DNA of 64,000 nt from Paenibacillus radicibacter (GCF_024721995.1 NZ_JANQBC010000003.1:310001-374000); one strand, 5' to 3'; shown: positions 1 to 8,998, counted from the stretch's first letter. Program-made: numbers and translations. Notes: generated by a model from the letters alone, not told the origin.

Positions 1-1671
1 GCCTTCTTCGATAATGCGTCCTTCATCTAATACCAGAATCCAGTTCGCATGACTAACCGCAGACAATCGGTGCGTCGTAATGAGTGTTGTACGTCCTGCA
101 CGTTCCATTCGAACTTGGTGCAGAATACGACTTTCCGTCCGTGCATCCACCGCAGACAAGGAGTCATCGAGCATCAGCATCTCAGCATCAATGAGCAGTG
201 CACGCGCAATCGCAACCCGCTGCTTCTGTCCACCGGAGAGCATCACCCCATTCTCCCCGACAATTGTATCTAACCCTTCTGGCATTTGGGCTATATCTTG
301 AGTAAACGAAGCCATCTCAATGGCCTTCGCAATCTCTTCTTCTGTTGCATCTGGCTTACCGAGCGCAATATTCTCACGAATCGACTTTGATAACAGCATG
401 TGCTCTTGTGGCACATATCCAATAAAGCTCTTCATCTGTTCAATTCGTATTTGCTCAATCGGCACTTCGGAGATGAACAGTTTACTCGGCTCTATCGCAT
501 ACTGACGCAGCAATTGCTTCATCAATGTACTCTTACCACTACCCGTACGTCCGACAATTCCGAGTGTCTGTCCCCGTTCCAAACGGAAATTGATATCTAC
601 GAGACTCGGCTGATTGGCCGTTGGATACGTAAACGTCAAGTTCTTCATCTCAATACTGGATACATGCTGACCCAGCTCAATTGGTGATTCTACATCATGC
701 AAGTCAGCTTGTTGCGTAAGTGCCGTATCCAAGCGATCTGCAGAAGCACTTCCCCGCTGCAGTACGTTAATGAATTCACCGAAAGAAATCATGGGCCAGA
801 TGAGCATACCTAGATAAATGTTGAAGGACACCAGTTGTCCGAGTGTAATTTCTTTGGCAAGTACAAGGTAAGAACCATACCCAATTCCAATCGTAAAGCT
901 AATCCCTACAATTAAGGAGATAAGCGGTTGGAACAAGGCGTTAAATACCGATACCTTCTTGTTCTTGTCCCTTACTTCTGTCGTCACTTGATCAAATGCA
1001 TTCAAATCATGATCTTCCTGTACATAAGAACGAATAACGCGAATACCGGAAATCGATTCAAGTGCATGATCATTCATTTTGCCAAAAGCCGCTTGTGCAT
1101 CAATAAAGCGAGTTCGAATCTTTTTACCCAAGATATTAATTGCAATTGCTAGGAATGGCAGCGGAATAAGTGCTGCAAGCATAAGGCGATAATCAATTAA
1201 AGTCACCATTGTCGCAATAACAACTGTAGCTCCCACGACCGTATTCACAATCGTCATAACCCCATAACCTGCAGTCTGACCGATCGCGAGCACATCATTC
1301 GTTGCTAGAGCCATCAACTGTCCGGTACTGTTGCGCTGGAAAAATCCCGGTGTCATCTTCGTGAGATGAGCGAGCAACTTACCGCGCAGCAATCTCTCAA
1401 TTAATGCGGAGTTGCCGAACAACGTTGTCAGCCATACATACGTCATCCCATAGAGCAGTAGCGACAAACCAACTAGAGTCAGCACTGTCTTCGTTAGTTG
1501 CTCCTGCGTTAGACTCCCCGTACGAATGAGGTCAATCGTGCTTCCGATCATCTTAGGCGGGAGCGTTGATAATAGACTCACCCCTGCCATGAAAAGAATC
1601 GCAATTGCGTATTGACTCCACCTCTGTTTAAAAAACCATTGTAATCGAATAACAAATGACAAGAACTCCAC
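1..1671 (-). CDS. Half-size ABC exporter, BmrC/YheI-like (partial, C-terminus off the window)
   Basis: Type I ABC exporter with an N-terminal six-helix membrane domain followed by a nucleotide-binding domain, reading off the left edge. Visible motifs are Walker A GRTGSGKS (about 520-545), signature LSGGQKQR (about 210-240) and Walker B ending LMLDD followed by SLSAVDA. The catalytic Glu after Walker B is Asp, as in the degenerate half of heterodimeric exporters such as Bacillus subtilis BmrC (YheI). That family exports drugs as a dimer with BmrD, so the partner probably lies just left of position 1, where it cannot be seen. I chose the GTG at 1671; a TTG three codons later is also possible. 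About 30 C-terminal residues seem to be missing compared with YheI. Substrate unknown. Confidence 0.88.
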   Translation of the reverse strand, partial: MEFLSFVIRLQWFFKQRWSQYAIAILFMAGVSLLSTLPPKMIGSTIDLIRTGSLTQEQLTKTVLTLVGLSLLLYGMTYVWLTTLFGNSALIERLLRGKLLAHLTKMTPGFFQRNSTGQLMALATNDVLAIGQTAGYGVMTIVNTVVGATVVIATMVTLIDYRLMLAALIPLPFLAIAINILGKKIRTRFIDAQAAFGKMNDHALESISGIRVIRSYVQEDHDLNAFDQVTTEVRDKNKKVSVFNALFQPLISLIVGISFTIGIGYGSYLVLAKEITLGQLVSFNIYLGMLIWPMISFGEFINVLQRGSASADRLDTALTQQADLHDVESPIELGQHVSSIEMKNLTFTYPTANQPSLVDINFRLERGQTLGIVGRTGSGKSTLMKQLLRQYAIEPSKLFISEVPIEQIRIEQMKSFIGYVPQEHMLLSKSIRENIALGKPDATEEEIAKAIEMASFTQDIAQMPEGLDTIVGENGVMLSGGQKQRVAIARALLIDAEMLMLDDSLSAVDARTESRILHQVRMERAGRTTLITTHRLSAVSHANWILVLDEGRIIEEG

Positions 1672-1717
1672 CGCTTTCTATCTAAATTATTGTAATAATA
1701 TGATTATATTTTCGGCG

Positions 1718-1751
1718 AAAAAAGCCATTAGAGGTGTGACACTCTAACGGC
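1718..1751 (-). terminator. Rho-independent terminator after the first DinB-fold gene
   Basis: On the minus strand a ten-base stem (GCCGTTAGAG with CTCTAATGGC, one wobble) closes an eight-base loop and is followed by a run of six T. It separates the DinB-fold gene from the ABC exporter downstream. Confidence 0.8.
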
Positions 1752-1780
1752 CTGCTAATTGTATCAATCTAGCTTATGTC

Positions 1781-2251
1781 TTATTTAACTGATGTAACTG
1801 CAGCAAGCGCCTTAATCGTACCTAAGTGAAGCGCTTCGTGAATAACAGCGAAGTTAATCAATTCAGCAACCGTGTTTAGCTTCATTGGCCCAAGTTCTAC
1901 AGGCTCTGGGAATGCTGTTTCAAGCACCTCAGCTGAAGCTTCGGAAATTGCGTTTAATTGTGCACTTAATTGTTCAAGAAGTTCATCCTTGGATTGTCCA
2001 GCTTCTGTCCACGCCGATGGGCGAGAACCTGTACCATATTGTTCGTTATATGTAGCTGGCAAATTGGAGTTAAGAGGGATAGAAGCCGCGCAAAAACGCT
2101 CTAAGCTGTTCACAATGTGTCCTACATTCCATCTGATTGTGTTGTTGAATCCAGCAGGCTGAATATCGAACACTTCCTCTGGGATGGATTGTACCGTTCT
2201 TAATACCATGCCTCGTACTTTCTGAGCTGTCATAATAACTACATGTGACAT
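1781..2251 (-). CDS. DinB-fold (YfiT/DinB superfamily) protein
   Basis: A 156-residue protein with the four-helix DinB fold. Histidines in NVGHIVNSLERF (about residue 45) and in HEALHLGTI near the C-terminus fit the metal-binding triad of the superfamily. Members include damage-induced proteins of unknown role and thiol-S-transferases for bacillithiol or mycothiol, so a bacillithiol-dependent detoxification role is possible but not shown. The start has an excellent AAGGAGG eight bases upstream. It is a single-gene unit with its own terminator. A second DinB-fold protein at 4936-5478 is only distantly similar. Confidence 0.8.
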   Translation of the reverse strand: MSHVVIMTAQKVRGMVLRTVQSIPEEVFDIQPAGFNNTIRWNVGHIVNSLERFCAASIPLNSNLPATYNEQYGTGSRPSAWTEAGQSKDELLEQLSAQLNAISEASAEVLETAFPEPVELGPMKLNTVAELINFAVIHEALHLGTIKALAAVTSVK

Positions 2252-2343
2252 ATTGAATTCCTCCTTCTGCGGTCGGAAGACGACTCACATCCTTGATCAT
2301 AGCATAACCGTACATATTAAACTATTCGATTTTTAGGATTAAT

Positions 2344-2982
2344 TTAGCTATTTCCAGCTAAAATATCGAACAGTTGTTTGCCAATGTAGATCGCAATACC
2401 CCAAATTAATAATGCAGAAAGTCGATTAAGGAGCAACAAGAATTTACCTTGACCATCTAATTTACCTACTATTCTGCCAACTATAGCTAGACCGAAGAAC
2501 CATAGCCACGAAATCAAGATCGTTGCCATCGTAAATACAACTTTACTTGAACCTTCATAACTCAGTGAGCTAGTCCCAATAACCCCAATCGTATCTAGAA
2601 TCGCGTGGGGATTAAGCAGTGATACGGACATGGCGAACAAGATTTGCTTCTTCGTCGTCATGACAGTCGCTTCACCATTCGTACTAGAGGCCACCTGCGG
2701 CTTGCTCTTCCAGATGGAATATCCCATATAAATCAGAAATACGAGTCCAATTGCAAAAATAAGCACCTTCAGCCATGTGATCGTAAATACGATGATGGAC
2801 ACCCCGAGCACTGCAAGGAGTACAAGCACCGTATCGCAGATCGCTGCCGTTAATACCGCAGGTAAAGCCTTCGTAAACCTAGATTGATAGGCTCCCTGGT
2901 TAAAAATAAAGATGTTCTGCGCACCAAGCGGCAGAATGAGCCCGAAGGCGAGTACAATGCCGTGAATCCATGCTGCTGTCAT
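2344..2982 (-). CDS. LysE/ArgO-family amino-acid exporter
   Basis: A 212-residue membrane protein with about six hydrophobic helices. The N-terminal GLILPLGAQNIFIFNQGA motif is characteristic of the LysE/ArgO family, which exports basic amino acids such as lysine and arginine. The exact substrate cannot be read from the sequence. The start has GGGGAGG upstream. The promoter side is occupied by the palindromic repeat at 3009-3226, whose inner end lies only about 12 bases from the ribosome binding site, so expression may be set by that element. Confidence 0.85.
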   Translation of the reverse strand: MTAAWIHGIVLAFGLILPLGAQNIFIFNQGAYQSRFTKALPAVLTAAICDTVLVLLAVLGVSIIVFTITWLKVLIFAIGLVFLIYMGYSIWKSKPQVASSTNGEATVMTTKKQILFAMSVSLLNPHAILDTIGVIGTSSLSYEGSSKVVFTMATILISWLWFFGLAIVGRIVGKLDGQGKFLLLLNRLSALLIWGIAIYIGKQLFDILAGNS

Positions 2983-3008
2983 TAGATTATCCTCCCCTCA
3001 ATCTAATA

Positions 3009-3226
3009 GAGCGTATTTAAAAAGTTGGGGCTCTACAGATAAAAAAGCACTAGGCTTACGAAATGGCCTTCCTGCGGAAAGCCTATGAATCTCAATCGTG
3101 AATTTTGAATTGATTTAATGGTATTTTCACGATTTCAAAGGTGAACACTCAAACTTTTCCGAAGGAAAAGTACTTCGAAAGCATAAGTTGCTTTTTTCTC
3201 TTTCGTTTAACTTTTTAAATACGCTC
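3009..3226. repeat. Palindromic dispersed repeat, copy 1 (MITE-like, 218 bp)
   Basis: The ends are a perfect 18-bp inverted repeat (GAGCGTATTTAAAAAGTT at 3009-3026, its complement at 3209-3226). Inside are a GGCCTTCC/GGAAAGCC hairpin, a perfect AATCGTGAA/TTCACGATT inverted repeat and a CTTTTCC/GGAAAAG hairpin. Copy 2 at 7255-7446 has the same order of parts in the same orientation. There is no open reading frame, so it would be non-autonomous if mobile. No clear target-site duplication is visible. It sits between the DUF2269 gene and the ribosome binding site of the LysE gene. Confidence 0.82.
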
Positions 3227-3269
3227 CCATAGCTACTCATCTTGTAAATCTAACAATATGTATTGTAAT

Positions 3270-3704
3270 CTACCAAAACTCAGGCTTTGCCACCATAAAC
3301 CACAGCATGACTAGAAGTAGAATCAAATACGTCCACGTAGCACGCTTCAGCGCATGAACGACCTTGTCTACATCTAAATCTGGCTCATTAAACTTTCGTA
3401 ATTTCGGTGAGAATGCCCTTGCCATGAACAATAATGAGGCGACTAAGATCGCCAGTGTCATCACAATCCAAGAAGTACTCCAAGACCAGTGACCAATGAG
3501 GACAAGCCCGATGCCAGAGGCAACGAGCACATGTCCCATATGTTTCGCCAGACGGTTTGCAGAGCGGAATGTATCCAGATATGCATTCCTCGCTGCAAGC
3601 TCGGCTGACTTCAATTTCGCTAACATCGGCAATAGAATGAAGAATGGGCCAATGGAGGTAATCGCACTGATGATGTGTATATATAGAAAGAGCTTATACC
3701 ACAT
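3270..3704 (-). CDS. DUF2269-type integral membrane protein
   Basis: A 144-residue protein with four hydrophobic segments (near residues 5-25, 52-72, 78-98 and 122-140). The opening [18 protein letters not shown], with a His in the first helix, resembles the DUF2269 family of predicted membrane proteins of unknown function. The start overlaps the 3' end of rlmN by 11 bases, so the two are probably co-transcribed and translationally coupled. No catalytic motif is visible. Confidence 0.72.
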   Translation of the reverse strand: MWYKLFLYIHIISAITSIGPFFILLPMLAKLKSAELAARNAYLDTFRSANRLAKHMGHVLVASGIGLVLIGHWSWSTSWIVMTLAILVASLLFMARAFSPKLRKFNEPDLDVDKVVHALKRATWTYLILLLVMLWFMVAKPEFW

Positions 3705-4773
3705 TGCTTTCTGAACCCTTCGTTTCTTTCATTTGTTTACTGCGTAATTGACCACACGCCGCATCAATGTCCGTACCATGTTCCAGACGGACGCTACAGC
3801 TAACTCCTTGCTTCTTCAATACATCATAGAAAGCACGAATCGTCTCTTGATCACTACGTTGGTATTGATCGAGCTCATCAACTGGGTTGTAAGGAATGAG
3901 ATTCACATTCGTAAGCGAACGCTTATCTGTCAGTAGTTCTGCAAGCTCTAGGGCGTGTTCTTTCTGATCGTTCACATCTTTAAGCAGAATATAGCTGATC
4001 GTAAGTCTACGCTTCGTCGTTGCCAAGTAATAATCGACTGCATCCATTAACGTTTCAATCGGATAGGCGCGGTTAATACGCATGATCTTCGTGCGCAGTT
4101 CATCATTGGGCGCATGTAAGGATACGGCTAGGTTTACAGGCATCTTGTTATCAGCAAACGCTCGAATTTTATCTGGAATACCGCTAGTCGATACCGTAAT
4201 ATGACGCGCACCAATCGCAAGTCCTTTATGATCAATGATCGTGAGCAAGAAATCCACAAGATTATCGTAGTTGTCGAACGGCTCGCCGATTCCCATCACC
4301 ACAAGATGGCTAACTTTCTCGCCCTTACCTTGTGAATCAAGATCAAGCTGTACCTTCATTAATTGTTCCACGATTTCCCCGCTTGAGAGGTCGCGGCTTT
4401 TCTTCAGCAGTCCACTCGCACAGAAACTGCAGCCAATGTTACAACCCACTTGCGTTGTGACGCAGACAGATAAGCCATATTTTTGACGCATAAGTACGGT
4501 CTCGATCAAGTTCCCATCGCTCAAGTTAAATAAGAACTTCACCGTACCATCAGCTGATTCTTGCTTCGTATTCACTTCTAACGTTCGGATTGCATAATGT
4601 TCTTCGAGTAGTGCGAGACATGCCGGATTTACATCTAGCATCTCTGCAAAACTCGTAACCCGCTTGCGATATAAGTAATCCCATACTTGGGATGTTCTAA
4701 ATTTCTTGTGTCCACGTTCCAGCAGCCATGCCGCCAGCTGATCCATGGTCATGCCATAAATGGATGGTTTCAT
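3694..4773 (-). CDS. rlmN: 23S rRNA (adenine-C2)-methyltransferase RlmN
   Basis: A 359-residue radical-SAM enzyme that methylates C2 of A2503 in 23S rRNA and of A37 in some tRNAs. The CxxxCxxC cluster motif appears as [12 protein letters not shown], followed by [11 protein letters not shown] and ITVSTSG. Near the C-terminus are [17 protein letters not shown] and the second catalytic Cys region typical of RlmN. The reading frame continues to 4848, but MKPSIYGM at 4773 has an AAGAGGAC ribosome binding site and matches the usual family start. The last bases overlap the DUF2269 gene. Confidence 0.96.
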   Translation of the reverse strand: MKPSIYGMTMDQLAAWLLERGHKKFRTSQVWDYLYRKRVTSFAEMLDVNPACLALLEEHYAIRTLEVNTKQESADGTVKFLFNLSDGNLIETVLMRQKYGLSVCVTTQVGCNIGCSFCASGLLKKSRDLSSGEIVEQLMKVQLDLDSQGKGEKVSHLVVMGIGEPFDNYDNLVDFLLTIIDHKGLAIGARHITVSTSGIPDKIRAFADNKMPVNLAVSLHAPNDELRTKIMRINRAYPIETLMDAVDYYLATTKRRLTISYILLKDVNDQKEHALELAELLTDKRSLTNVNLIPYNPVDELDQYQRSDQETIRAFYDVLKKQGVSCSVRLEHGTDIDAACGQLRSKQMKETKGSESNVV

Positions 4774-4887
4774 CTTCGAAGTCCTCTTTTCAAAAACTAT
4801 AAAATTCAGTCTGCTTATTATTGTCCCAGAAAGCATTTGTGAAAACAAGGGGAACTGTTGTCAGTTCCTTATATAACACAAAAACGC

Positions 4888-4912
4888 AAAAAGAGCCCTG
4901 ATTACAGGACTC
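4888..4912 (-). terminator. Terminator downstream of the second DinB-fold gene
   Basis: Minus-strand stem GAGTCCTG/CAGGGCTC (one wobble) with a four-base loop, followed by five T. It separates the DinB-fold gene from rlmN. Confidence 0.72.
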
Positions 4913-4935
4913 CTCGATAATTGCATGTTAGGTGA

Positions 4936-5478
4936 TTATGCGGTGACCCAACTGCTTGTGATTTTGGCTTTTTGCAACAAATGATGGCGATAATGCATCT
5001 CTAAGATGTTGAACCAATCGAGTGCATGTAGTGGACCTAAGCGAGGGTGCGCGACGGTATAACTCAGATCTGCCCCGTCCAGCTTAGCTGCAACTTCTTT
5101 CATTCGAACTAGAACTGTATTCAAGCCTTGAACGATCTGCTCCTTGCTCTCTGGCTGTGGCGGCGTATGCATAGGAGATGCTGGAACTTTGATTGCAATA
5201 GGTGGGAATCCACCGATCTTCTGCATCGTTTGCCAACCTTCAGACTGCTCACCTGTGAACAAGGCTGCATTACCGCTCTGTTCTAAGCACTCCTCTGCAT
5301 TACGAAGCTGCATGTTATTTGCCGAGTTAATCAGGTGTAGATACATCTGTCCAAGTGACCACTCTTCCTCGTCTACGACTTTCGTTAACTGTTCCAAGCT
5401 ATATTTGTCTAGTTCTTGTAGGTAATGATTGAGCGTTTCCTCGAATTGCGCTACGGTTTGTGTGATTGATGTTGTCAT
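4936..5478 (-). CDS. DinB-fold protein (DinB_2-like)
   Basis: A 180-residue DinB-superfamily protein. The possible metal ligands are His in MYLHLINSANNM (about residue 48) and the HYRHHLLQK cluster near residue 162. Proteins of this type occur in many copies in Bacillales and most have no known substrate. It has its own terminator at 4888-4912 and no close operon partner. The ribosome binding site is AAAGAGGAG. A thiol transferase or hydrolase role is possible but unproven. Confidence 0.8.
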   Translation of the reverse strand: MTTSITQTVAQFEETLNHYLQELDKYSLEQLTKVVDEEEWSLGQMYLHLINSANNMQLRNAEECLEQSGNAALFTGEQSEGWQTMQKIGGFPPIAIKVPASPMHTPPQPESKEQIVQGLNTVLVRMKEVAAKLDGADLSYTVAHPRLGPLHALDWFNILEMHYRHHLLQKAKITSSWVTA

Positions 5479-5596
5479 TAGTTACAGCTCCTCTTTGTTA
5501 TTGGATAATGTAAGTATACGAAACCATTGCTGACAAGAGGATGTCAGGAAGGATTCATCAATTTCACAATAATTGCTTTCCCCGTTCATTGTATGT

Positions 5597-7236
5597 CTAG
5601 GAATTCGCCTTTAGACGCTCCATCTCCTCCTCAATCCGATCTACATCAACACGCTCGAATAACAATTGCAGATTAGTAATGGGTTGATTCGCAGCCACTT
5701 GGATCACTTCCCATGATGGCTTGCCTATCGCTAAGAACCCTCTAATCTTCTCACAGGCAAAAGGTACAAAGGGTTCCAGTAGATTCGCCAAGTTGGCAAT
5801 AATCTGTACACACGTATTGAGCGTCTGCCCGCTTGCTTCGTGGCTTTCCTTATACTGCGACCAAGGCTTCTGCTCATCGATAAATTTGTTCGCTGCACGC
5901 ACGGTCGTGAAGATTCGTTCCAATGCTGCCTTTAGATGCCCTTCTTCTATTAAAGTCCCTGCATCGACATACAGCTGTGTTAACTCCTTCTCCCATTCCT
6001 TGTTTCGATCACCTTCAGGTACGCGACCATCGAACGATTTGTTAATAAACGATAGCGTCCGATTCACAAAGTTTCCGAATGCGCCTAGCAGCTCGCCGTT
6101 ATGACTATAGATGAACTCACGCCATGAGAAGTCTGCATCCCGTTTCTCAGGACCATTGGCTATGAGGAAATAACGAATCGAATCTGGGTCATATTGACTG
6201 AGCAAATCCGGTACCCACACTGCCCAATTACGACTAGTCGAGAACTTCTCCCCTTCCAAAGTTAAATATTCACCTGAGATGATTCGATCTGGAAGATGCA
6301 ACTCTCCTATACCTTTAAGCAAGGCTGGCCAGATTAACGTATGAAACGGGATGTTATCCTTGCCATGTACATAATACGACCGAACTTCCTCCCCATTATC
6401 CTGCCAAAAGGATTCCCAGCTGCCGCCTGTTTGCCCAGCCCACTGCTTGCTCGCTGACAAATACCCGCTCACCGCCTCAATCCACACATACACCTTCTTC
6501 GCCTCGAACCCTGCGACCGGTACATCAACACCCCAAGATAAATCTCTTGTCGCCGCGCGATCTTGCAGCCCTTCCGATAAGTAACGCCTTGTTAGCTGAA
6601 TCGCATTATCTCTCCAGCCTTGAGACGCATCTACATACTGTTCCAATTCCTCTTGGAACTTAGATAAGGCAAAATAATAGTGCTCAGTCGGTCGTTCCAC
6701 AGGCGAATTGCCGCAGATTTTACAGGTTTTATCGATCAGATCGGTGGGATCTAATAAGGTAGAGCAATAATCGCACTGATCTCCCCTTGCTCGCTTGCCG
6801 CATACCGGACAAGTGCCTTCCACATAGCGATCCGGTAGGAATCGCTCATCCGTCTCACAATACGTCTGGAGTACCGTTTTGGGGTACAAGTATCCTTTTG
6901 CCAATAGTTCGAGGAAGAGATCTCCTGCACCACCTGCTGATGAAACGGCTGATCCGTCCGCGTGTACAAGTCATACGTGAATCCAAGCTTGTTAAAGCAA
7001 TCGACGAATTCCTGATGGAATCGATCTGCGATGTCACTTGGCGCAACACCTTCTTTATTTGCCTGCACCGCAATCGGTGTCCCATAGCAGTCACTCCCAG
7101 AGACGAACAGCACCTGATCGCCTTTCGCCCGATAGTAACGCGCGAGCACATCCCCCGGCAGTAAACTCACCAATCTTCCCAAGTGCAGTGACCCATTCGC
7201 ATACGGCCATGCGCCGCCAATAAATACGTTTGTCAT
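5597..7236 (-). pseudogene. metG: Methionyl-tRNA synthetase, MetG1-like, interrupted by a 2-base frameshift
   Basis: Charges tRNA-Met. The N-terminal part (start ATG 7236, AAGGAGGA seven bases upstream) reads [20 protein letters not shown], the HIGH-type motif. After about 105 residues the frame breaks near 6915-6922, where TCTC stands in place of an expected TC; two bases later the protein continues as [19 protein letters not shown] and runs to 5597. The second part has CxxC pairs (CPVCGKR, CDYC, CKICGN) of a double zinc knuckle and KFSTS, the KMSKS equivalent. The repaired length is about 545 residues, without the C-terminal tRNA-binding domain of B. subtilis MetS. The type suggests an extra, E. 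coli-like MetRS. Pseudogene, sequencing error and programmed frameshift are all open; the intact codons on both sides argue for a recent event or an error. Confidence 0.9.
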
Positions 7237-7254
7237 TGAACATTCCTCCTTGTA

Positions 7255-7446
7255 GAGCGTGCTCAAATATTTGGACCACTTCAGAGAAAAAAACACTTCA
7301 TGCTTACGAAGTGGCTTTCTTCAGAAAGCCTGTGAGTCTCAATCGTGAATTTTGAATTTAATTTATTGTATTTTCACGATTTCAAAGGCGAACACTTCGT
7401 TCCTACAGTGCATTTTTCACTTACGTTAAAATTTTTGTACACACTC
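7255..7446. repeat. Palindromic dispersed repeat, copy 2 (192 bp)
   Basis: The same structure as copy 1 at 3009-3226: outer ends GAGCGTGCTCAAATATTTG and the near-complementary block ending CACACTC at 7446; inner hairpin GGCTTTCT/AGAAAGCC; and the conserved AATCGTGAA...TTCACGATT core, almost base-identical for about 100 bp. The inner hairpin differs from copy 1 by a compensating C-G to T-A change. It lies between the T-box terminator and the metG ribosome binding site (six bases away), so every metG transcript would carry it. Confidence 0.82.
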
Positions 7447-7464
7447 ATTAATTTTTAAAAACAC

Positions 7465-7776
7465 AAAAAAGCCCTCATCCCGAAGGGACGAGAGCTATGT
7501 AGACTCACGTGGTACCACCCAATTTTAATAAATGCCTCGCGGCACTATCCTCTTCAGGTACGACGCCAAATGAAACATGAGCGTTTATACCCTAGCATGT
7601 TAACGGATGCAGGTTCCGGCGCAGCCTACACCCCTAGCGGGTTTCGATGCGCAGCTCCAAGACCATATTCCCTTCGCGTGTTCTTTACTCCTTTTCAGCT
7701 ACCGGAGCTCTCTGTTTAAAGACGTTACGAAGGTACTCTTTCTCATCATCGCTTTTAAGCAAATGGTTTTCAATTA
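7465..7776 (-). promoter_or_regulatory. T-box riboswitch leader (Met specifier) of metG
   Basis: Read on the minus strand. It starts with the Stem I signature GATGATGAGAAAGAGTACC (7738-7757), has a likely specifier ATG at 7664-7666 inside GAATATGGTCTTGG, the conserved T-box GGGTGGTACCACG at 7508-7520, and a terminator hairpin at 7471-7495 followed by six T (7465-7470). Uncharged tRNA-Met would pair with specifier and T-box and favour the antiterminator, raising metG expression when methionylation is short. The Met specifier fits the gene downstream. Confidence 0.93.
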
Positions 7777-7782
7777 ATGGAA

Positions 7783-7811
7783 ATTATATACATCCTATTG
7801 CCAAGTGTCAA
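7783..7811 (-). promoter_or_regulatory. Consensus sigma-A promoter for the T-box/metG transcript
   Basis: Minus strand TTGACA (7806-7811), exactly 17 bases, then TATAAT (7783-7788): a perfect consensus vegetative promoter. The -35 box overlaps the stop codon of the upstream flavoprotein gene. Transcription would start near 7776, just before Stem I of the T-box. Confidence 0.9.
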
Positions 7812-8866
7812 GACGACACTTCCATCATCTGCTTAATAATTTCACGATTTCTTGATTTAAACATTTCATTGTGTGACGACACCATTGCGCTGTCATCCGC
7901 ATCAGGTTGAACGAACTGCTTCGCCTTGTTCACGGCATTGGCCGCATCTTGGAAAGCACCTGCAATCAGTTGCAGCTTGCCTTCATGCTTCAAAATGTCC
8001 CCTGCCGCATAGAGTCCCGGAACGGACGACTCACTATTCGTGCTGCCTGCGATGTAGTAGTTGTCTGCAATCTCAATGTTGAGATCGCTGTTCTCAAGCA
8101 AATCTTTATCCCGTTCATAGCCATGATTGATAACCACTTCATCTATTGCAAGCTGGAACACTTCACCTGACACTTGATTCGTGAGTTCTACGCTCGATAT
8201 CGCATCATGATTGTCATTGGCTAAGAGCTTCGTAATATTCGTGCTGAAATAGCACTCGACTGAGCTATTTAATAGTTGAGATACCTGCGCTTCGTGACCT
8301 TGAAGCGCTTCTTGACGATAGGTTAAGTATACTTTGCGAGCAATCGGCTCTAGTTCATTCGCCCAATCAATCGCAGCATTACCGCCGCCAGATACCAGTA
8401 CAACTTTATCTTTAAACTGCTTGAGCGACTTCACGGTATAGTGAAGATTCGAAACTTCGAACTTCTCCGCACCTTCTATGTTCAGCTTCTGGGGCTTCAG
8501 GATTCCACTACCGACCGCAACGATAACCGTCTTGGAGTAATGCACCACACCTGAGGCTGCATGCAATTCAAATATTTGATCCACATTACGAGTAATACGT
8601 ACAATTTTTTCATTCAAAGCGACTTCAGGTTGGAAGGTAAGCCCTTGTTCGATAAGTTGCTCCATTAGCTTAGCGCCTGTTACAGGCGTTAGTCCACCGA
8701 CATCCCATACCATTTTTTCCGGATAAACATGAACTTTACCCCCGAGATGCGGCTGGAATTCAATAATCTTCGTCTTCATCTCACGCAGACCGCTATAGAA
8801 GGCAGAGTATAACCCGGCAGGTCCTCCCCCAATAATCGTCACATCAAACAATTGCTCACGTTCCAT
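7808..8866 (-). CDS. Ferredoxin/flavodoxin-NADP+ reductase-like flavoprotein (YumC/YcgT type)
   Basis: A 352-residue two-dinucleotide-binding-domain flavoprotein of the thioredoxin-reductase-like FNR group. The FAD site is VTIIGGGPAGLYSAFYSG near the N-terminus; the NADPH site is VVLVSGGGNAAIDWANEL near residue 190. It lacks the CxxC of thioredoxin reductase. B. subtilis YcgT is an iron-regulated relative. Here the gene is divergent from a siderophore importer and has a Fur-box-like sequence at 8898-8912, so reduction of imported ferric siderophore, directly or through ferredoxin/flavodoxin, is a reasonable inference. The final stop overlaps the metG promoter. Confidence 0.87.
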   Translation of the reverse strand: MEREQLFDVTIIGGGPAGLYSAFYSGLREMKTKIIEFQPHLGGKVHVYPEKMVWDVGGLTPVTGAKLMEQLIEQGLTFQPEVALNEKIVRITRNVDQIFELHAASGVVHYSKTVIVAVGSGILKPQKLNIEGAEKFEVSNLHYTVKSLKQFKDKVVLVSGGGNAAIDWANELEPIARKVYLTYRQEALQGHEAQVSQLLNSSVECYFSTNITKLLANDNHDAISSVELTNQVSGEVFQLAIDEVVINHGYERDKDLLENSDLNIEIADNYYIAGSTNSESSVPGLYAAGDILKHEGKLQLIAGAFQDAANAVNKAKQFVQPDADDSAMVSSHNEMFKSRNREIIKQMMEVSS

Positions 8867-8897
8867 ATCGTCTCGCTCCCCATAAGCTAATTAATAT

Positions 8898-8912
8898 TGA
8901 TTATCATTCTCA
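8898..8912. promoter_or_regulatory. Fur box (imperfect 7-1-7) upstream of the flavoprotein gene
   Basis: TGATTATCATTCTCA matches the TGATAATNATTATCA inverted repeat except at a few positions. It lies 32 bases upstream of the start at 8866, in the expected promoter position. Confidence 0.72.
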
Positions 8913-8952
8913 ATTAACTATAACCGCATCTTTTTCAAATAACAAGAGAGTA

Positions 8953-8981
8953 TTGACAAATTTGTCTGAGACCTTTATGTT
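8953..8981 (+). promoter_or_regulatory. Sigma-A promoter of the siderophore importer operon
   Basis: TTGACA (8953-8958), a 17-base spacer, then TATGTT (8976-8981). The expected start near 8988 lies just before the perfect Fur box at 8999-9013, so bound Fur would block transcription. Confidence 0.75.
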
Positions 8982-8998
8982 AAGTATCGTGACTTAAA

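Noticed and set aside
3009-3226. The repeat considered as an insertion sequence
   Set aside because: It has terminal inverted repeats but is only 218 bp, codes for nothing and shows no clear target duplication; it is listed as a MITE-like repeat instead.
5721-6104. A 127-codon plus-strand frame opposite metG
   Set aside because: The minus frame is clearly a MetRS; the plus frame has no ribosome binding site or family features.
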